Positions 35,671 to 44,721 of a stretch of DNA of 47,195 nt are shown here, one piece after another. Below the pieces are notes generated by a model. That model was not told the origin of the DNA. It worked only from the letters and a program-made list of their open reading frames with translations, and made no database searches. Source of the DNA: CAYSSJ01 sp964433675 (GTDB lineage Bacteria; Cloacimonadota; Cloacimonadia; Cloacimonadales; TCS61); assembly GCA_964433675.1 (NCBI GenBank), contig CAYSSJ010000020.1, forward strand, positions 1 to 47,195, written 5' to 3'. A program made the translations under genes and the position numbers. Each line of letters begins with the position of its first letter. The first letter of the stretch is position 1.

Positions 35671-36114
35671 ATGGCGGATAAAAATACTGTTGAGAAGACT
35701 AAGAAATTTTCATTGGTCGAACTGCTAATGATAATCATGGTAGTGGGGATTATCTTTACCCTATACATCCCACTCAGAGAAGATAGGATCAATCAGGAAA
35801 AGATGAAAGAAGCAGTTAGAAATATCCAGATAATTGCACGTGAGAATGTTCAATTCTATCATGATCCTGATCGTGGAGACGGCTTTTATGCATTTGATAT
35901 TGCGATGCTCGATCTTGGTGACAGATTGCAACCGATGTTCGACGATGAGTTTCTGTTTGAATATTCGGTAACTGACAGTACTGTAGTAGCTACTACAAAC
36001 GAGAATTTTAGTACCAAAGGTGCTGTGATCTACTATTATCTACCAAATGGACCTTGGCATGTAGCAGATGACAGGACTTCCAGAGAAGTATTCAACCCGG
36101 CGTGGTTACCGTAA
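35671..36114 (+). CDS. Type IV pilin-like / pseudopilin protein with atypical cleavage site
   Basis: The 147-residue protein starts at the ATG after the GGAGG site; an upstream extension of 19 codons looks spurious. It has a short charged leader (MADKNTVEKTKK) and then FSLVELLMIIMVVGIIFTLYIPL, the methylation-type helix with Glu at position 5 of the predicted mature chain. The residue before Phe13 is lysine, where prepilin peptidases normally need glycine. A globular domain of about 110 residues follows, as in minor pilins or type II secretion pseudopilins. No pilus genes are adjacent. A terminator follows at 36133. Confidence 0.8.
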   Translation: MADKNTVEKTKKFSLVELLMIIMVVGIIFTLYIPLREDRINQEKMKEAVRNIQIIARENVQFYHDPDRGDGFYAFDIAMLDLGDRLQPMFDDEFLFEYSVTDSTVVATTNENFSTKGAVIYYYLPNGPWHVADDRTSREVFNPAWLP

Positions 36115-36132
36115 TCATCAATTTATTCTATT

Positions 36133-36160
36133 AGCCTTCAGCAATACTGAAGGCTTTTTT
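36133..36160 (+). terminator. Rho-independent terminator overlapping the next gene's start region
   Basis: A perfect 9-bp stem AGCCTTCAG (36133-36141) / CTGAAGGCT (36147-36155) with a five-base loop is followed by T5C. It ends the pilin-like gene. The next gene's first ATG is at 36162, right behind the T-run, so the hairpin also holds the region where its ribosome site would have to be. Confidence 0.88.
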
Positions 36161-36161
36161 C

Positions 36162-37706
36162 ATGTTTCTTTTCCCAATTATTTCATACGCTGAAATCCAC
36201 TATAAGCTTCCTTTTATGAAGCCCCGCTATTATTTCGACCACCCGGAAATAATATCTGACCTTCCCAGAAGAATTATTAAGAAAAAAAATTCCTGTTTGC
36301 CGATCCTCTTCATTGTCAAAGATGCAGACAGATTTCCGGTAACAGTTCATTTCGCCGATGTTACCATCAAATCCGATGATGGAGTATTTAATATCAAGAA
36401 GGAAATCTCGCAATATATAGAAGCACCATATTTTTCTCAGATAAGTAAGATAGATATCTCCAAACTTACCACTCGTCAGCATATCGATGTCACTGTGTCT
36501 ATCACATACGAAATAAGAGGCAAACTATACACAGTAGTTAATGATAATTACAGACAATCATTAGTTACTTCTTTTCGTTGTTACATTGCCAATTCACCTC
36601 TACCCTATCCGGAAGACTGGTATGCAGGCGATCCACATTATCACAGCAACTACACTTCCGATCAAGTAGAATTTGGTGCTGATATAGCTTCGACCAAAGA
36701 AATGGCGATAGCGATGGGATTATCCTGGTTTTTTGTCACCGATCACTCTTATGATCTGGACGATATGGAGAATGATTACCTTTCTATGGATAAAGAAATT
36801 GGTAAATGGACTGCGATGAGAAAAGAAGCTGAAGAAAATGATTCGCCCGACTGCAGGATAATCTTCGGTGAAGAACTCTCTGTCGGTAATCGCTCCAATC
36901 GAAATATCCATCTGCTGATTATCGGGAATGAGACATTTATCCATGGCTCGGGTGATAGCGCTGAAAAATGGTTCAGAAACAAACCGGAACATACCCTTTC
37001 CGAGTTGGAAATTGAAGACAAAGCTCTGGCTATTGCAGCACATCCTGTAGAACGCATCCCTCTGCTTCAGAGACTTACTTTGAGAAGGGGGAACTGGCAT
37101 GAAGAGGATTACAAAACTGTCGGAACCCGTTTTTTACAACTGATAAACAGAGATAACGCTCGTCAATTACCACGGCTGATCCGCTATTGGCGCCACTTGC
37201 TTCTAAAAGGTCATAGATATTTCATCATAGCGGGAAATGATGCTCATGGGAATTTCAATATCATGCGCCAGATCAAGATCCCGTTTGTAAAGCTTTTCGC
37301 CAATCGGGAACAGGTTTTTGGCAATTTTTTCACTATCTATCGCTATGATAACAATGACCCGATAGCAGGGTTGAAAAATGGCGAGATCGTTGTTTCCAAC
37401 GGTCCTTTTCTTCAGTTTTGGTTAAACCATAAAGGGCGAGAATATCGTATCGGTTCCACAATTTATGCAGATCAGGCGGAGCTTGATCTGGAGGCATACA
37501 CATCTTCGGAATGGGGAGATATAGAGAAGATCAAATTGCACATCGGGCATATTGAGACTGCCAAAGAAGAGAGCATAACCTTGTGTCGTCGGAAAATGAT
37601 CAATCTTCCTAAGATGGGATATCTTCGCATGAGTATGCAGACTAAAAATACAGGAGTCGTTTTCACCAACCCGATATGGGTGAATTTATCACCAGAATCG
37701 GAATGA
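36162..37706 (+). CDS. PHP-domain metallophosphoesterase (CehA/McbA-like), secreted
   Basis: A 514-residue protein. Residues 150-390 form a PHP-type hydrolase with metal ligands in YAGDPHYHSNYTSD, FFVTDHSYDLDD, IIFGEELSVGN, LAIAAHPVE and IAGNDAHGNF. Before it is a beta-sandwich-like domain (about 20-145). Substrate unknown; relatives are predicted phosphoesterases. Starting at the ATG leaves only a stub of a signal peptide (MFLFPIISYA). In-frame CTG at 36147 would restore KAFFMFLFPIISYA, so the true start may be a non-ATG codon inside the terminator stem. The 3' end overlaps the convergent TamB gene by 18 bases. Confidence 0.8.
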   Translation: MFLFPIISYAEIHYKLPFMKPRYYFDHPEIISDLPRRIIKKKNSCLPILFIVKDADRFPVTVHFADVTIKSDDGVFNIKKEISQYIEAPYFSQISKIDISKLTTRQHIDVTVSITYEIRGKLYTVVNDNYRQSLVTSFRCYIANSPLPYPEDWYAGDPHYHSNYTSDQVEFGADIASTKEMAIAMGLSWFFVTDHSYDLDDMENDYLSMDKEIGKWTAMRKEAEENDSPDCRIIFGEELSVGNRSNRNIHLLIIGNETFIHGSGDSAEKWFRNKPEHTLSELEIEDKALAIAAHPVERIPLLQRLTLRRGNWHEEDYKTVGTRFLQLINRDNARQLPRLIRYWRHLLLKGHRYFIIAGNDAHGNFNIMRQIKIPFVKLFANREQVFGNFFTIYRYDNNDPIAGLKNGEIVVSNGPFLQFWLNHKGREYRIGSTIYADQAELDLEAYTSSEWGDIEKIKLHIGHIETAKEESITLCRRKMINLPKMGYLRMSMQTKNTGVVFTNPIWVNLSPESE

Positions 37707-40700
37707 TCTCTCCAGCATGATCTCGTGAGTGTTTGGCTCGCTGAATGGCATTACTTTAAAATGGTAAGATAATCTGAATCTGTAGGGCAGATTATATCTG
37801 ATAGCGATATTATGGAATACACCCAGATCTTCTCTAATCGCTATCTCGCGAGGTTTCTGGAACTGGGCTTCATAATCTATGAACAGATCACGCATGATAT
37901 ATTTTCCCATCCGCATAGTTAAGTTATTCAAAAATGTATGCGGTCCGAATTCGGTCTGAGTATATTGATGTTCCTCATATATATGTTCCGTTCCTTCCGG
38001 ATAGTACTGGGCAACTATGTTTTGGATCACATCCATATGTAGATAGAAATAATCGAGTTTGAAAGATTGTCTTATCCAGTTTTCCACCGGTGAGATGAGC
38101 GGATCCAAAAAAGCACTTTGAATACCCAATCCGGCTAGTTGAACAAATTCATCTTGCAACAGGGTTTTCCTTTGTGAATCGGATAGCTCATCTACTCTTC
38201 TTCCGTATCTAAGCAAAGAGAGAATATCTATATCTCGATCTGCCGGATTATCACTGATCAAGCTGAACTGTAACTCTGTACCGGGAGTACCATTCTCTTC
38301 CTCTGTTGTATATACTAGCATAGTAATAAGTGTTCCATCGTGTGCTTGTCTGTAAAATTCTCCACTTATCTTAACGCCGAGTTCCAGATAATTCATCGTA
38401 ACCTGAAAGAAATCGGTATTAAGTTGTGTTCCGAACATATTCACCGATCCTTCTTCAGATATGAATGATGCTTCCTGAACAAACCATCTATCATTCTCGT
38501 GTTTCAAATGCAGATAGCTACCCGGCTGTATTCTGAGGTTAGTCGGATAAGTTACATAACGATTGTTATCCTCGAATATCATATAAAGATCGAAATTATA
38601 GAAGGTTGGTTCTGTTCTTCTTCTCCTTCGTTCTATTGTGATTACATTAATTACCTTGAGGATATTCTCAGTGCCGGGCGGGAAAATTAATTCACTATTA
38701 TATACTTGCAATTCACCTTGCACACTTAGATCATCAAAAGGACCGCTTATGATCATGTCTGCGCCATTGCGACCACCGGCTACAACTCTGGCAATTGAAT
38801 TTGGCGGCATGTATCTTGGAATATGGATGAGAATACCGAAGTGATTGGTTCTTGCCAGAAGCCTTCCCATTCTCAATCTGCTTAAGAGAAAGTCTTCTTC
38901 ACTATTAGTTATCTCATTGGTAATAAAGATAGTGCCATCGCCCATCTTAGCAGTGAAATTATCTATGTTCATCTCATTATTTTCGATACTGATGAGTGTG
39001 TTTATCTGTTCCACCCTCTCTCTTTGACTGCTTATCAGCAAACCACCATCGTTTATTTTTATTATACCTTCTTTGAAAGAAAGCCCATTTTCATCTACTC
39101 CGAACTCTAAATCTATCCTCCCATCAGAATTAGCATCTCTGATAAATGGAATGAAATCGGAAGCCCACCGCAAGATATTTCCCTCGGCATGGAAAATGAC
39201 GGATGAATCTACGGTACTGGTTTCGCCGGTGAATATATTATAACCCAACTCACCGACAGCATTGGCAGTATATATATCATTATCGACTTTAAGGCTATCA
39301 ATGGTAAACAAATCTCCTCTCTGAGAAGCCTGCAGAGCCAAATTCCCCATCTTTAGTTTATCGACTCTGATATCTGATCCGTATGCACTCGTGATGACTT
39401 CCATTTTATTGGGTTGAATAGAAATATCGGAGCTCAGATTGAACTGCCCGGCCAGATAATTATGATTAAAAATACTACTCAGATCCACACGATCGATATT
39501 TAATCTGGCATGAGCAGTAAATTCAGGCATGATATTGAACCAACCATCAACCGAAAAAAGTTCACCGCCCTCATTTGTGACTGAGAATTTTTCGATATCG
39601 ATCCTCTCATCTATTCCACTTACTTCAATTACTGCAGAGAAAGGTTTCAGCTCTCCGATTTCAATACCTCTAACATGCAAATTTGCATTTGCAGTTCCAT
39701 GGAGACGAGAATTGTATGATGCTGATAGATCGAATCTACCGGCGACAGATTGAGCAGTGTAATAATTTACTCCGTATTTCAATACATCCACCAATCTCAC
39801 ATCCGATCCCCAAATCTCAAAACCATAATTGAATTTCGGCTCATGTGTGATCCAGCCTTTGGCGAAGATAATATCTTCAAATACAAAGTGATCGATATGA
39901 AGGCTATCCAAATCACCCGAAGCGTTCAAAGCGAAGAAAAATGGCTCATAATTATAACGTGCATTATGCGATTTGAGCTCAAAAAATGAGGTTTGCTCGG
40001 CAAAATTGAGGAAGAAAGAAGAGTCGAATCTTCCATCTAATTTGCCAAAATCCTGATCATAAACCCGAACAACCGATTCGCCCGAAAAAACACGTTCTTT
40101 ATATTCCAATTCGATATTGGCAGTCACATCGGGCAAGGTAACATTCGGTAGTACAGAAGGAAGTGAAAAACGACGAAGGTTGATCGAGGTACGATGAGTT
40201 TCTTCACTCAAGTTTCCTTGTGAGCTAATGACCAGATCTCTCTGTGGTCTGTCTATATTTAGCACATAATCCTCGTTTTGCACCTCCAAAGTCGTGTTCA
40301 CATTGGACAGAGAGAAAATCGGATGCTCGAAAACCGCTCGATTGAAGCGCAACGACAATCCCAGATCGTTTTCCATATAGGATATCGAAGCTGAAAGATC
40401 GCCTGCAATATCGATCGCTTGTGTTTGGTAATTAAAATCCGGAGATTGTAAATCCAAAGATAAGCCGTCACGAAGACTATAAAAACCATCCCCTTTTACA
40501 CTGTTTCCTTGCCAGATTAATGAGATATCTGTTATGCTGAAATCTTTGTCATAATATGCTTTTACTAAGATGCTTTCCAGTGTCTGATCATGAACTGTAA
40601 TAGACTCGGATTCAATTGTTAGCTCCGCTTTTGGGGAATTGATCGTCCCGTTCAACTTTATATCAGCGTTTATCAATCCATTATCTACCAGATCCAGATA

Positions 40701-41648
40701 GCTGCCCAGTTCCTTAGTTTCAACTTTGAGTGTACCTTCCAATCCGGGGTGTTCCGCTAAAATATCCGAAAGAAAGATCTCACCGGAGACATGGTTTCCA
40801 TCTACTAATAGGTTGAATGGTGTGATAAAGAGATTTTCGTTCACCCCGCCGAGATGCAGCGAATCAGCTAAAACAATATATTTATCTTTGGTGATTGCCA
40901 AGTCTTTTAGTCCCACATCATAGATGAACTGCCCATGTCTGTACTCTGCCGATAGATTGATAACAGCCGAGTGTTCATCCCAAATATCTGTGCTGATGTA
41001 GTCGGACATGAAATTCTTAAGTTCTATATTAGCATACTCTATATTTCCATTATCAATTTCAGAACTGACCTGTAAAGTTGCCTGGCGTTCGTCTCTGGCA
41101 GATAGGACGATATTGCTGGTCTCATCATTGATGATTTTAGTATTCACATCTTCCCATTTGCTCGAAAAAGAGAAATCGGAGCCGTTAAAGAAAAACTCGA
41201 TAGTGCCATTTTGCAGGCTAAGCTCTTTGAAGTATTCGCCTATATCAGGGATAGTAATATCTTCCCTCGCACCGGCATCAGTGTCGGTCTGATGATAGTG
41301 GTAAGTGATCTTGGGAGTCTCTATTGTGATTTTTTTGATCGCTCTGAAACTATGTAATCTTCGAAGTACCAATTCAAAAAAATCGTATTCGATGAATATA
41401 TTATCTACTGTGACGGTATAATCATCTTCTTTATGTTGGATATCAAGCCCTGAGATATTAACCTGCCGATCGTTAAAAGAAAATGACTCCATACTAACTT
41501 CTGCATCCAAGGTTTCGGCAAGGTAATCGGTAAGCTTATCATATACAAAGGCATCTACTTGAGTTAGACGCATAGCCACATAGAAGAATATGTTGATAAG
41601 CAGAAGTATCAACACAAAGATCAACAGCCACTTTTTCTTACTTTTCAT
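37689..41648 (-). CDS. tamB: TamB/AsmA-like envelope protein (translocation and assembly module family)
   Basis: The 1319-residue protein has one amino-terminal membrane anchor (WLLIFVLILLLINIFFYVAM) and then over 1200 residues of repeated beta strands typical of the TamB/AsmA superfamily, thought to form a groove bridging the periplasm that carries lipids to the outer membrane. The carboxy part (DUF490 region, about 1000-1319) includes IARVVAGGRNGADMIISGPFDDLSVQGELQVYNSELIFPPG, the best-conserved family piece. It ends ERSFRFW. Its ATG overlaps the LolD-like gene's stop codon (ATGA), placing it in an operon with a lipoprotein-release-type transporter. Confidence 0.85.
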   Translation of the reverse strand: MKSKKKWLLIFVLILLLINIFFYVAMRLTQVDAFVYDKLTDYLAETLDAEVSMESFSFNDRQVNISGLDIQHKEDDYTVTVDNIFIEYDFFELVLRRLHSFRAIKKITIETPKITYHYHQTDTDAGAREDITIPDIGEYFKELSLQNGTIEFFFNGSDFSFSSKWEDVNTKIINDETSNIVLSARDERQATLQVSSEIDNGNIEYANIELKNFMSDYISTDIWDEHSAVINLSAEYRHGQFIYDVGLKDLAITKDKYIVLADSLHLGGVNENLFITPFNLLVDGNHVSGEIFLSDILAEHPGLEGTLKVETKELGSYLDLVDNGLINADIKLNGTINSPKAELTIESESITVHDQTLESILVKAYYDKDFSITDISLIWQGNSVKGDGFYSLRDGLSLDLQSPDFNYQTQAIDIAGDLSASISYMENDLGLSLRFNRAVFEHPIFSLSNVNTTLEVQNEDYVLNIDRPQRDLVISSQGNLSEETHRTSINLRRFSLPSVLPNVTLPDVTANIELEYKERVFSGESVVRVYDQDFGKLDGRFDSSFFLNFAEQTSFFELKSHNARYNYEPFFFALNASGDLDSLHIDHFVFEDIIFAKGWITHEPKFNYGFEIWGSDVRLVDVLKYGVNYYTAQSVAGRFDLSASYNSRLHGTANANLHVRGIEIGELKPFSAVIEVSGIDERIDIEKFSVTNEGGELFSVDGWFNIMPEFTAHARLNIDRVDLSSIFNHNYLAGQFNLSSDISIQPNKMEVITSAYGSDIRVDKLKMGNLALQASQRGDLFTIDSLKVDNDIYTANAVGELGYNIFTGETSTVDSSVIFHAEGNILRWASDFIPFIRDANSDGRIDLEFGVDENGLSFKEGIIKINDGGLLISSQRERVEQINTLISIENNEMNIDNFTAKMGDGTIFITNEITNSEEDFLLSRLRMGRLLARTNHFGILIHIPRYMPPNSIARVVAGGRNGADMIISGPFDDLSVQGELQVYNSELIFPPGTENILKVINVITIERRRRRTEPTFYNFDLYMIFEDNNRYVTYPTNLRIQPGSYLHLKHENDRWFVQEASFISEEGSVNMFGTQLNTDFFQVTMNYLELGVKISGEFYRQAHDGTLITMLVYTTEEENGTPGTELQFSLISDNPADRDIDILSLLRYGRRVDELSDSQRKTLLQDEFVQLAGLGIQSAFLDPLISPVENWIRQSFKLDYFYLHMDVIQNIVAQYYPEGTEHIYEEHQYTQTEFGPHTFLNNLTMRMGKYIMRDLFIDYEAQFQKPREIAIREDLGVFHNIAIRYNLPYRFRLSYHFKVMPFSEPNTHEIMLERSFRFW

Positions 41649-42322
41649 TCTTTATACTTATGAAGCAGTCCATCTTCCAAATGGTAGTGAGTCGGCATAG
41701 AAGTTGCTATTTCTTTGTTATGAGTTACCAGTACGAAAGTCTGTCGTCTCTCTTTGTTCAGATCGGTTATCAGATTCAGCAGTTCTTCACTATGTCTCTC
41801 ATCCAGATTACCAGTGGGTTCGTCCGCCAGCACGATATCCGGTTCGTTCACCAAAGCTCTTGCCACTGCCACGCGTTGCTGTTCACCACCACTAAGCTCG
41901 TTGGGATAATGATCCTTGCGATCGAATAGATCGAAATATCTGAGTAGATCACGAGCTTTCTCTATGCTTCTTTTAAAACTCTTCTCTGCCAATAATGCCG
42001 GCATGGCAATGTTCTCTTCAGCGGTAAAATCTTCCAACAGATAATGAAATTGGAAGACGAATCCGATCTTTCTGTTGCGGAATTCGGAGATTTGTTTTCC
42101 TTTGATATCGATAGTTTCACCGAAATATTTGATTACTCCACTATCAAAACTATCGAGCAATCCGAGCAGATGTAGTAGTGTACTTTTACCACTACCCGAA
42201 TCACCGGTGATCGCCACGATATCCCCTTCTTCTATTTGAAGATCTATCCCTCTAAGAACTTCCAGTTTACCTTTGGCTTCTCTATAACTTTTTTTCAAAT
42301 TTATTGTTTCTAACAAATACAC
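41645..42322 (-). CDS. lolD: ABC transporter ATP-binding protein, LolD-like
   Basis: The 225-residue ATPase has Walker A GDSGSGKST (residues 40-48), the Q-loop FQFHYLLEDFTAEEN, signature LSGGEQQRVAVARAL, Walker B DIVLADEPTGNLD and the switch histidine in VTHN. The FHYLLEDFTAEENIAMP and LADEPTGNLD segments are typical of LolD/MacB-type ATPases working with FtsX-fold permeases. LolCDE extracts lipoproteins from the inner membrane for outer-membrane delivery. It lies ten bases after the permease gene and overlaps tamB by four, so the three form an operon. Confidence 0.93.
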   Translation of the reverse strand: MYLLETINLKKSYREAKGKLEVLRGIDLQIEEGDIVAITGDSGSGKSTLLHLLGLLDSFDSGVIKYFGETIDIKGKQISEFRNRKIGFVFQFHYLLEDFTAEENIAMPALLAEKSFKRSIEKARDLLRYFDLFDRKDHYPNELSGGEQQRVAVARALVNEPDIVLADEPTGNLDERHSEELLNLITDLNKERRQTFVLVTHNKEIATSMPTHYHLEDGLLHKYKE

Positions 42323-42331
42323 AATTAACCC

Positions 42332-43600
42332 CTAATTATTTCTGAGAATTTCTGTTACATTCAATCTGGTTATACTTTTGATCGGGATTAGAGTAGTGAG
42401 AAAAGTAATCAGCAGAGCGACAGCTAGAACCACAGTAGTATTGAACAGATTGAATCTGATATTGATCGAATCCAAGAAATAGACATCACCTTGCAAAAGC
42501 AGAAGAGTCTGATTGGCTAGAATCACAGCGATTCCCATCCCGATAATTATCCCCAAGACGATCGAAATAAATGCTATTATCAACGATCTTTGCAAAAACA
42601 GATTTTTCAAAAAACTATTGGGATATCCTATTGCCTTCAAAATTCCCAGATCTCTCCTCTTTTCCATGATAGAAGTGGAAACACTGCTTATCACATTGAA
42701 AGATGCAACTAATACTAAGAAGCTGAATATTATGAAGATAACCCATTTCTCCATTTCCAATAATGAGAATAAATATTCATTAAAATCGATCCAAGAAGAT
42801 ATATGATATGCTACATCCAGCTCATGTCTCCACAAATAGGAAAGATAATCTGCCCTATCTATATGATCCGAGCTCAATTTAACTTCGATCATAGAATAGC
42901 CACTGATTTGAGTGAAAGCTTGCGCAGTTTCGAGATCAACAAAGAGGTAATTACTATCGTATTCGTGCATCCCGGAGCGATAGATTCCCACTACTCTCAA
43001 CTGCAGGTTATTCTGTCTGATCCCCAGAGGTGTAACTGAGGTAGCAAGCGGAGTGGAAATCGTGATAGTATCTCCGAGAGAGGCATTTAGTTTGCGAGCG
43101 AGATTAAATCCCAAAACCGCATCATTGGCATTATGCAATGCGCCGGTACCCTCTGAGATAAAGCGATAATACTCCACCGGCAGTTCATCTTTTTGCCACT
43201 CTATACCACGTAAGATACAACCGTGCAACCTATCTCCATAGGTTACCATAGCTTGACTTATCACCACCGGAGCATAAGAGACAACCTCATCTTTATTATC
43301 TAGAAATTCGCCGGCACGCTCTTTCTTTGCCTCATTCATTGCTCCATCTCTGTCATCGAAAAAATAGATATGAGAATTAGCACCGATGATAGTATCTTTG
43401 AGCACTGTCTCATAACCTTCGAAAATAGCTAAAGCGATTGTGAGCGTCGCCACCGATATGATCAGTCCGACGATCATAAAGACCGAATCATATCTTAGCC
43501 ACTCCCTTTTGGGAGATCGTATATATTTCTTTATAAAAAAACCTTTTATAGATTTCATGATTAAGTTATAAAAATGAGACCTGTTTATTTTGTCAATCAT
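42332..43600 (-). CDS. FtsX-fold ABC permease, LolC/LolE-like
   Basis: The 422-residue inner-membrane protein has one membrane helix near residues 40-65 (DSVFMIVGLIISVATLTIALAIF), a large periplasmic domain, and three helices in residues 285-415 (FIIFSFLVLVASFNVISSVSTSIMEKRRDLGILKAIGYPN), the LolC/E signature. It should pair with the LolD-like ATPase to release lipoproteins. Only one permease gene is present here, so it may act as a homodimer (a LolF-like arrangement). Start uncertain: ATG at 43600 or at 43558 (MKSIKGFFIKKYIRSPKREW); neither has a clear ribosome site. Confidence 0.88.
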   Translation of the reverse strand: MIDKINRSHFYNLIMKSIKGFFIKKYIRSPKREWLRYDSVFMIVGLIISVATLTIALAIFEGYETVLKDTIIGANSHIYFFDDRDGAMNEAKKERAGEFLDNKDEVVSYAPVVISQAMVTYGDRLHGCILRGIEWQKDELPVEYYRFISEGTGALHNANDAVLGFNLARKLNASLGDTITISTPLATSVTPLGIRQNNLQLRVVGIYRSGMHEYDSNYLFVDLETAQAFTQISGYSMIEVKLSSDHIDRADYLSYLWRHELDVAYHISSWIDFNEYLFSLLEMEKWVIFIIFSFLVLVASFNVISSVSTSIMEKRRDLGILKAIGYPNSFLKNLFLQRSLIIAFISIVLGIIIGMGIAVILANQTLLLLQGDVYFLDSINIRFNLFNTTVVLAVALLITFLTTLIPIKSITRLNVTEILRNN

Positions 43601-44150
43601 TGTTTTTATGCCTCTTTTTTCTGAAAGAAGTAAAAAAACTCAGAGGACATAGAGAGCACAGAGATTTAAAAAAGTCAAAGACTTAGGAAGTGAAAAGGGG
43701 AAAGTGGTGCGAGAGAAGCAAGATGATGTTGATTAGTTTATTGGTTAATTGGTATGGAGAGAAGACAAAATACGGAATACAGGAGACAGAAAGCAGTAAG
43801 TAGAATGGAGAAGATGAGAGAATGAATAATGTATAATGAAAAATGCAGTTAGGGTTTAGAGTTGAGGGTTTAGAGATCAGAAGCTTGTCACACTGAGTAG
43901 CTTCGGCGTAAGCCGGAGCGTATCGAAGTGTGAGTTGGTGCAAGAATAGCAATCCTCCTTCGCCGAGGCTACGGAGGACAAGGATGAAGTTTAGGGTTAA
44001 GGGTTTAGAGGTCAGGAGACAGAAGACGGAAAACGGAAAACAGAAGACAGAAGGCAGTATGCAGTAAGCAGAATGGAGAAGATGAGAAGATGGGAAGGTG
44101 AGAAAATGAGCAAAGAAGAGGATGTTGATTATTCTCCTCAAAAATAACCT
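43601..44150. repeat. Heptanucleotide islands 4a and 4b with embedded palindromes
   Basis: No credible gene lies here. About 43680-43885 and 43981-44150 read as degenerate 7-mers on the plus strand, such as GTTTAGA and GTTGAGG near 43855 and GACGGAA and AACGGAA near 44020. Between them is palindromic variant D2 (43887-43933), with the same outer arms as A1-A3 but a different inner stem, and a copy of the TCCTCC/GGAGGA hairpin (43953-43978). A 167-codon open frame on the minus strand here arises from the repeats. Confidence 0.7.
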
Positions 44151-44462
44151 TGCCTCTTCAGTGCTAGGGCAAATTTTTAATACCAAATTCTACTACGCTA
44201 CGCCGTTCATGGCGCTGATATGGTAAAGTCGGGAAATTACGATGCTAAAGCAAGAAGATAGATGATAGAAGGTGGATGATAGAGCAAAGTAATGTTATAT
44301 GATATTTCTATTTTGCACAAGGTGGAAATCACTAAATTGCTCCTACATACAATTTTTTTTGCTTGACAATTAAATGGGTATCATTATTGTTTAGTATAGA
44401 TATTGCATTATGTACCAGTGAATAGTGTGATATCAACAAAAAACTTTAAGAAGGAGGAATTT
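44151..44462 (+). promoter_or_regulatory. Leader region and promoter of the RiPP cassette
   Basis: The 300 bases before the small gene hold no other gene. TTGACA at 44363-44368 is the only good -35-like hexamer; TATTGT at 44385-44390, 16 bases further on, is a fair -10, and TAGTAT at 44392 an alternative with long spacing. A very strong ribosome site, AAGGAGG at 44451-44457, sits five bases before the ATG at 44463. The strength of that site suits a highly made precursor peptide. Confidence 0.5.
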
Positions 44463-44714
44463 ATGGCTGCCAAGAAAAAAATCGAGATTTGCATTTCCGA
44501 AGAAACGAATTTGCCAGAATTGTTCATCGATGGTGAGAAAATCATGAGCTCCCAGATCGAAAAAGATGAGCATGGCAATTTGAAAAAGGCCACTTTCGAG
44601 ATTGATGAAGAGTATTATAATACTCCGGAAATGGCGGAAGTTTGCATCACCAGCTCGATGACAGCAAGCAGTTGTGCTTCCCAATGTTCCTGTAGCCAAG
44701 AGGAAATCGAATAA
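44463..44714 (+). CDS. Candidate RiPP precursor peptide with Ser/Thr/Cys-rich C-terminal core
   Basis: An 83-residue protein whose start is fixed by AAGGAGG five bases upstream. Residues 1-57 are a charged leader-like part (KKKIEICISEETNLPELFIDGEKI..., ending ...YYNTPEMAE). Residues 60-79 are a different kind of sequence, VCITSSMTASSCASQCSCSQ, with cysteines 61, 71, 75 and 77, many Ser/Thr/Ala and almost no charge, followed by EEIE. The leader/core contrast and the radical SAM enzyme with a RiPP recognition region seven bases downstream make it the likely substrate of that enzyme. Thioether crosslinks from the cysteines are the expected product, as in sacti- or ranthipeptides. I recognise no named precursor family. 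Confidence 0.75.
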   Translation: MAAKKKIEICISEETNLPELFIDGEKIMSSQIEKDEHGNLKKATFEIDEEYYNTPEMAEVCITSSMTASSCASQCSCSQEEIE

Positions 44715-44721
44715 CGATTTA

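Noticed and set aside
41645..43600. The ABC ATPase and permease as the exporter of the RiPP product
   Set aside because: They run in the opposite direction, overlap tamB, and have LolD/LolC-type motifs with no peptidase C39 domain, so an envelope role is more likely.
43683..44186. A 167-codon minus-strand frame upstream of the RiPP cassette
   Set aside because: It is made of heptamer repeats; drifting 7-mers cycle through all frames and can lack stop codons by chance. The translated text is low-complexity.
44463..44714. Lanthipeptide precursor reading of the Ser/Thr/Cys-rich tail
   Set aside because: No LanB, LanC, LanM or LanKC-like enzyme is nearby; the neighbour is a radical SAM enzyme.
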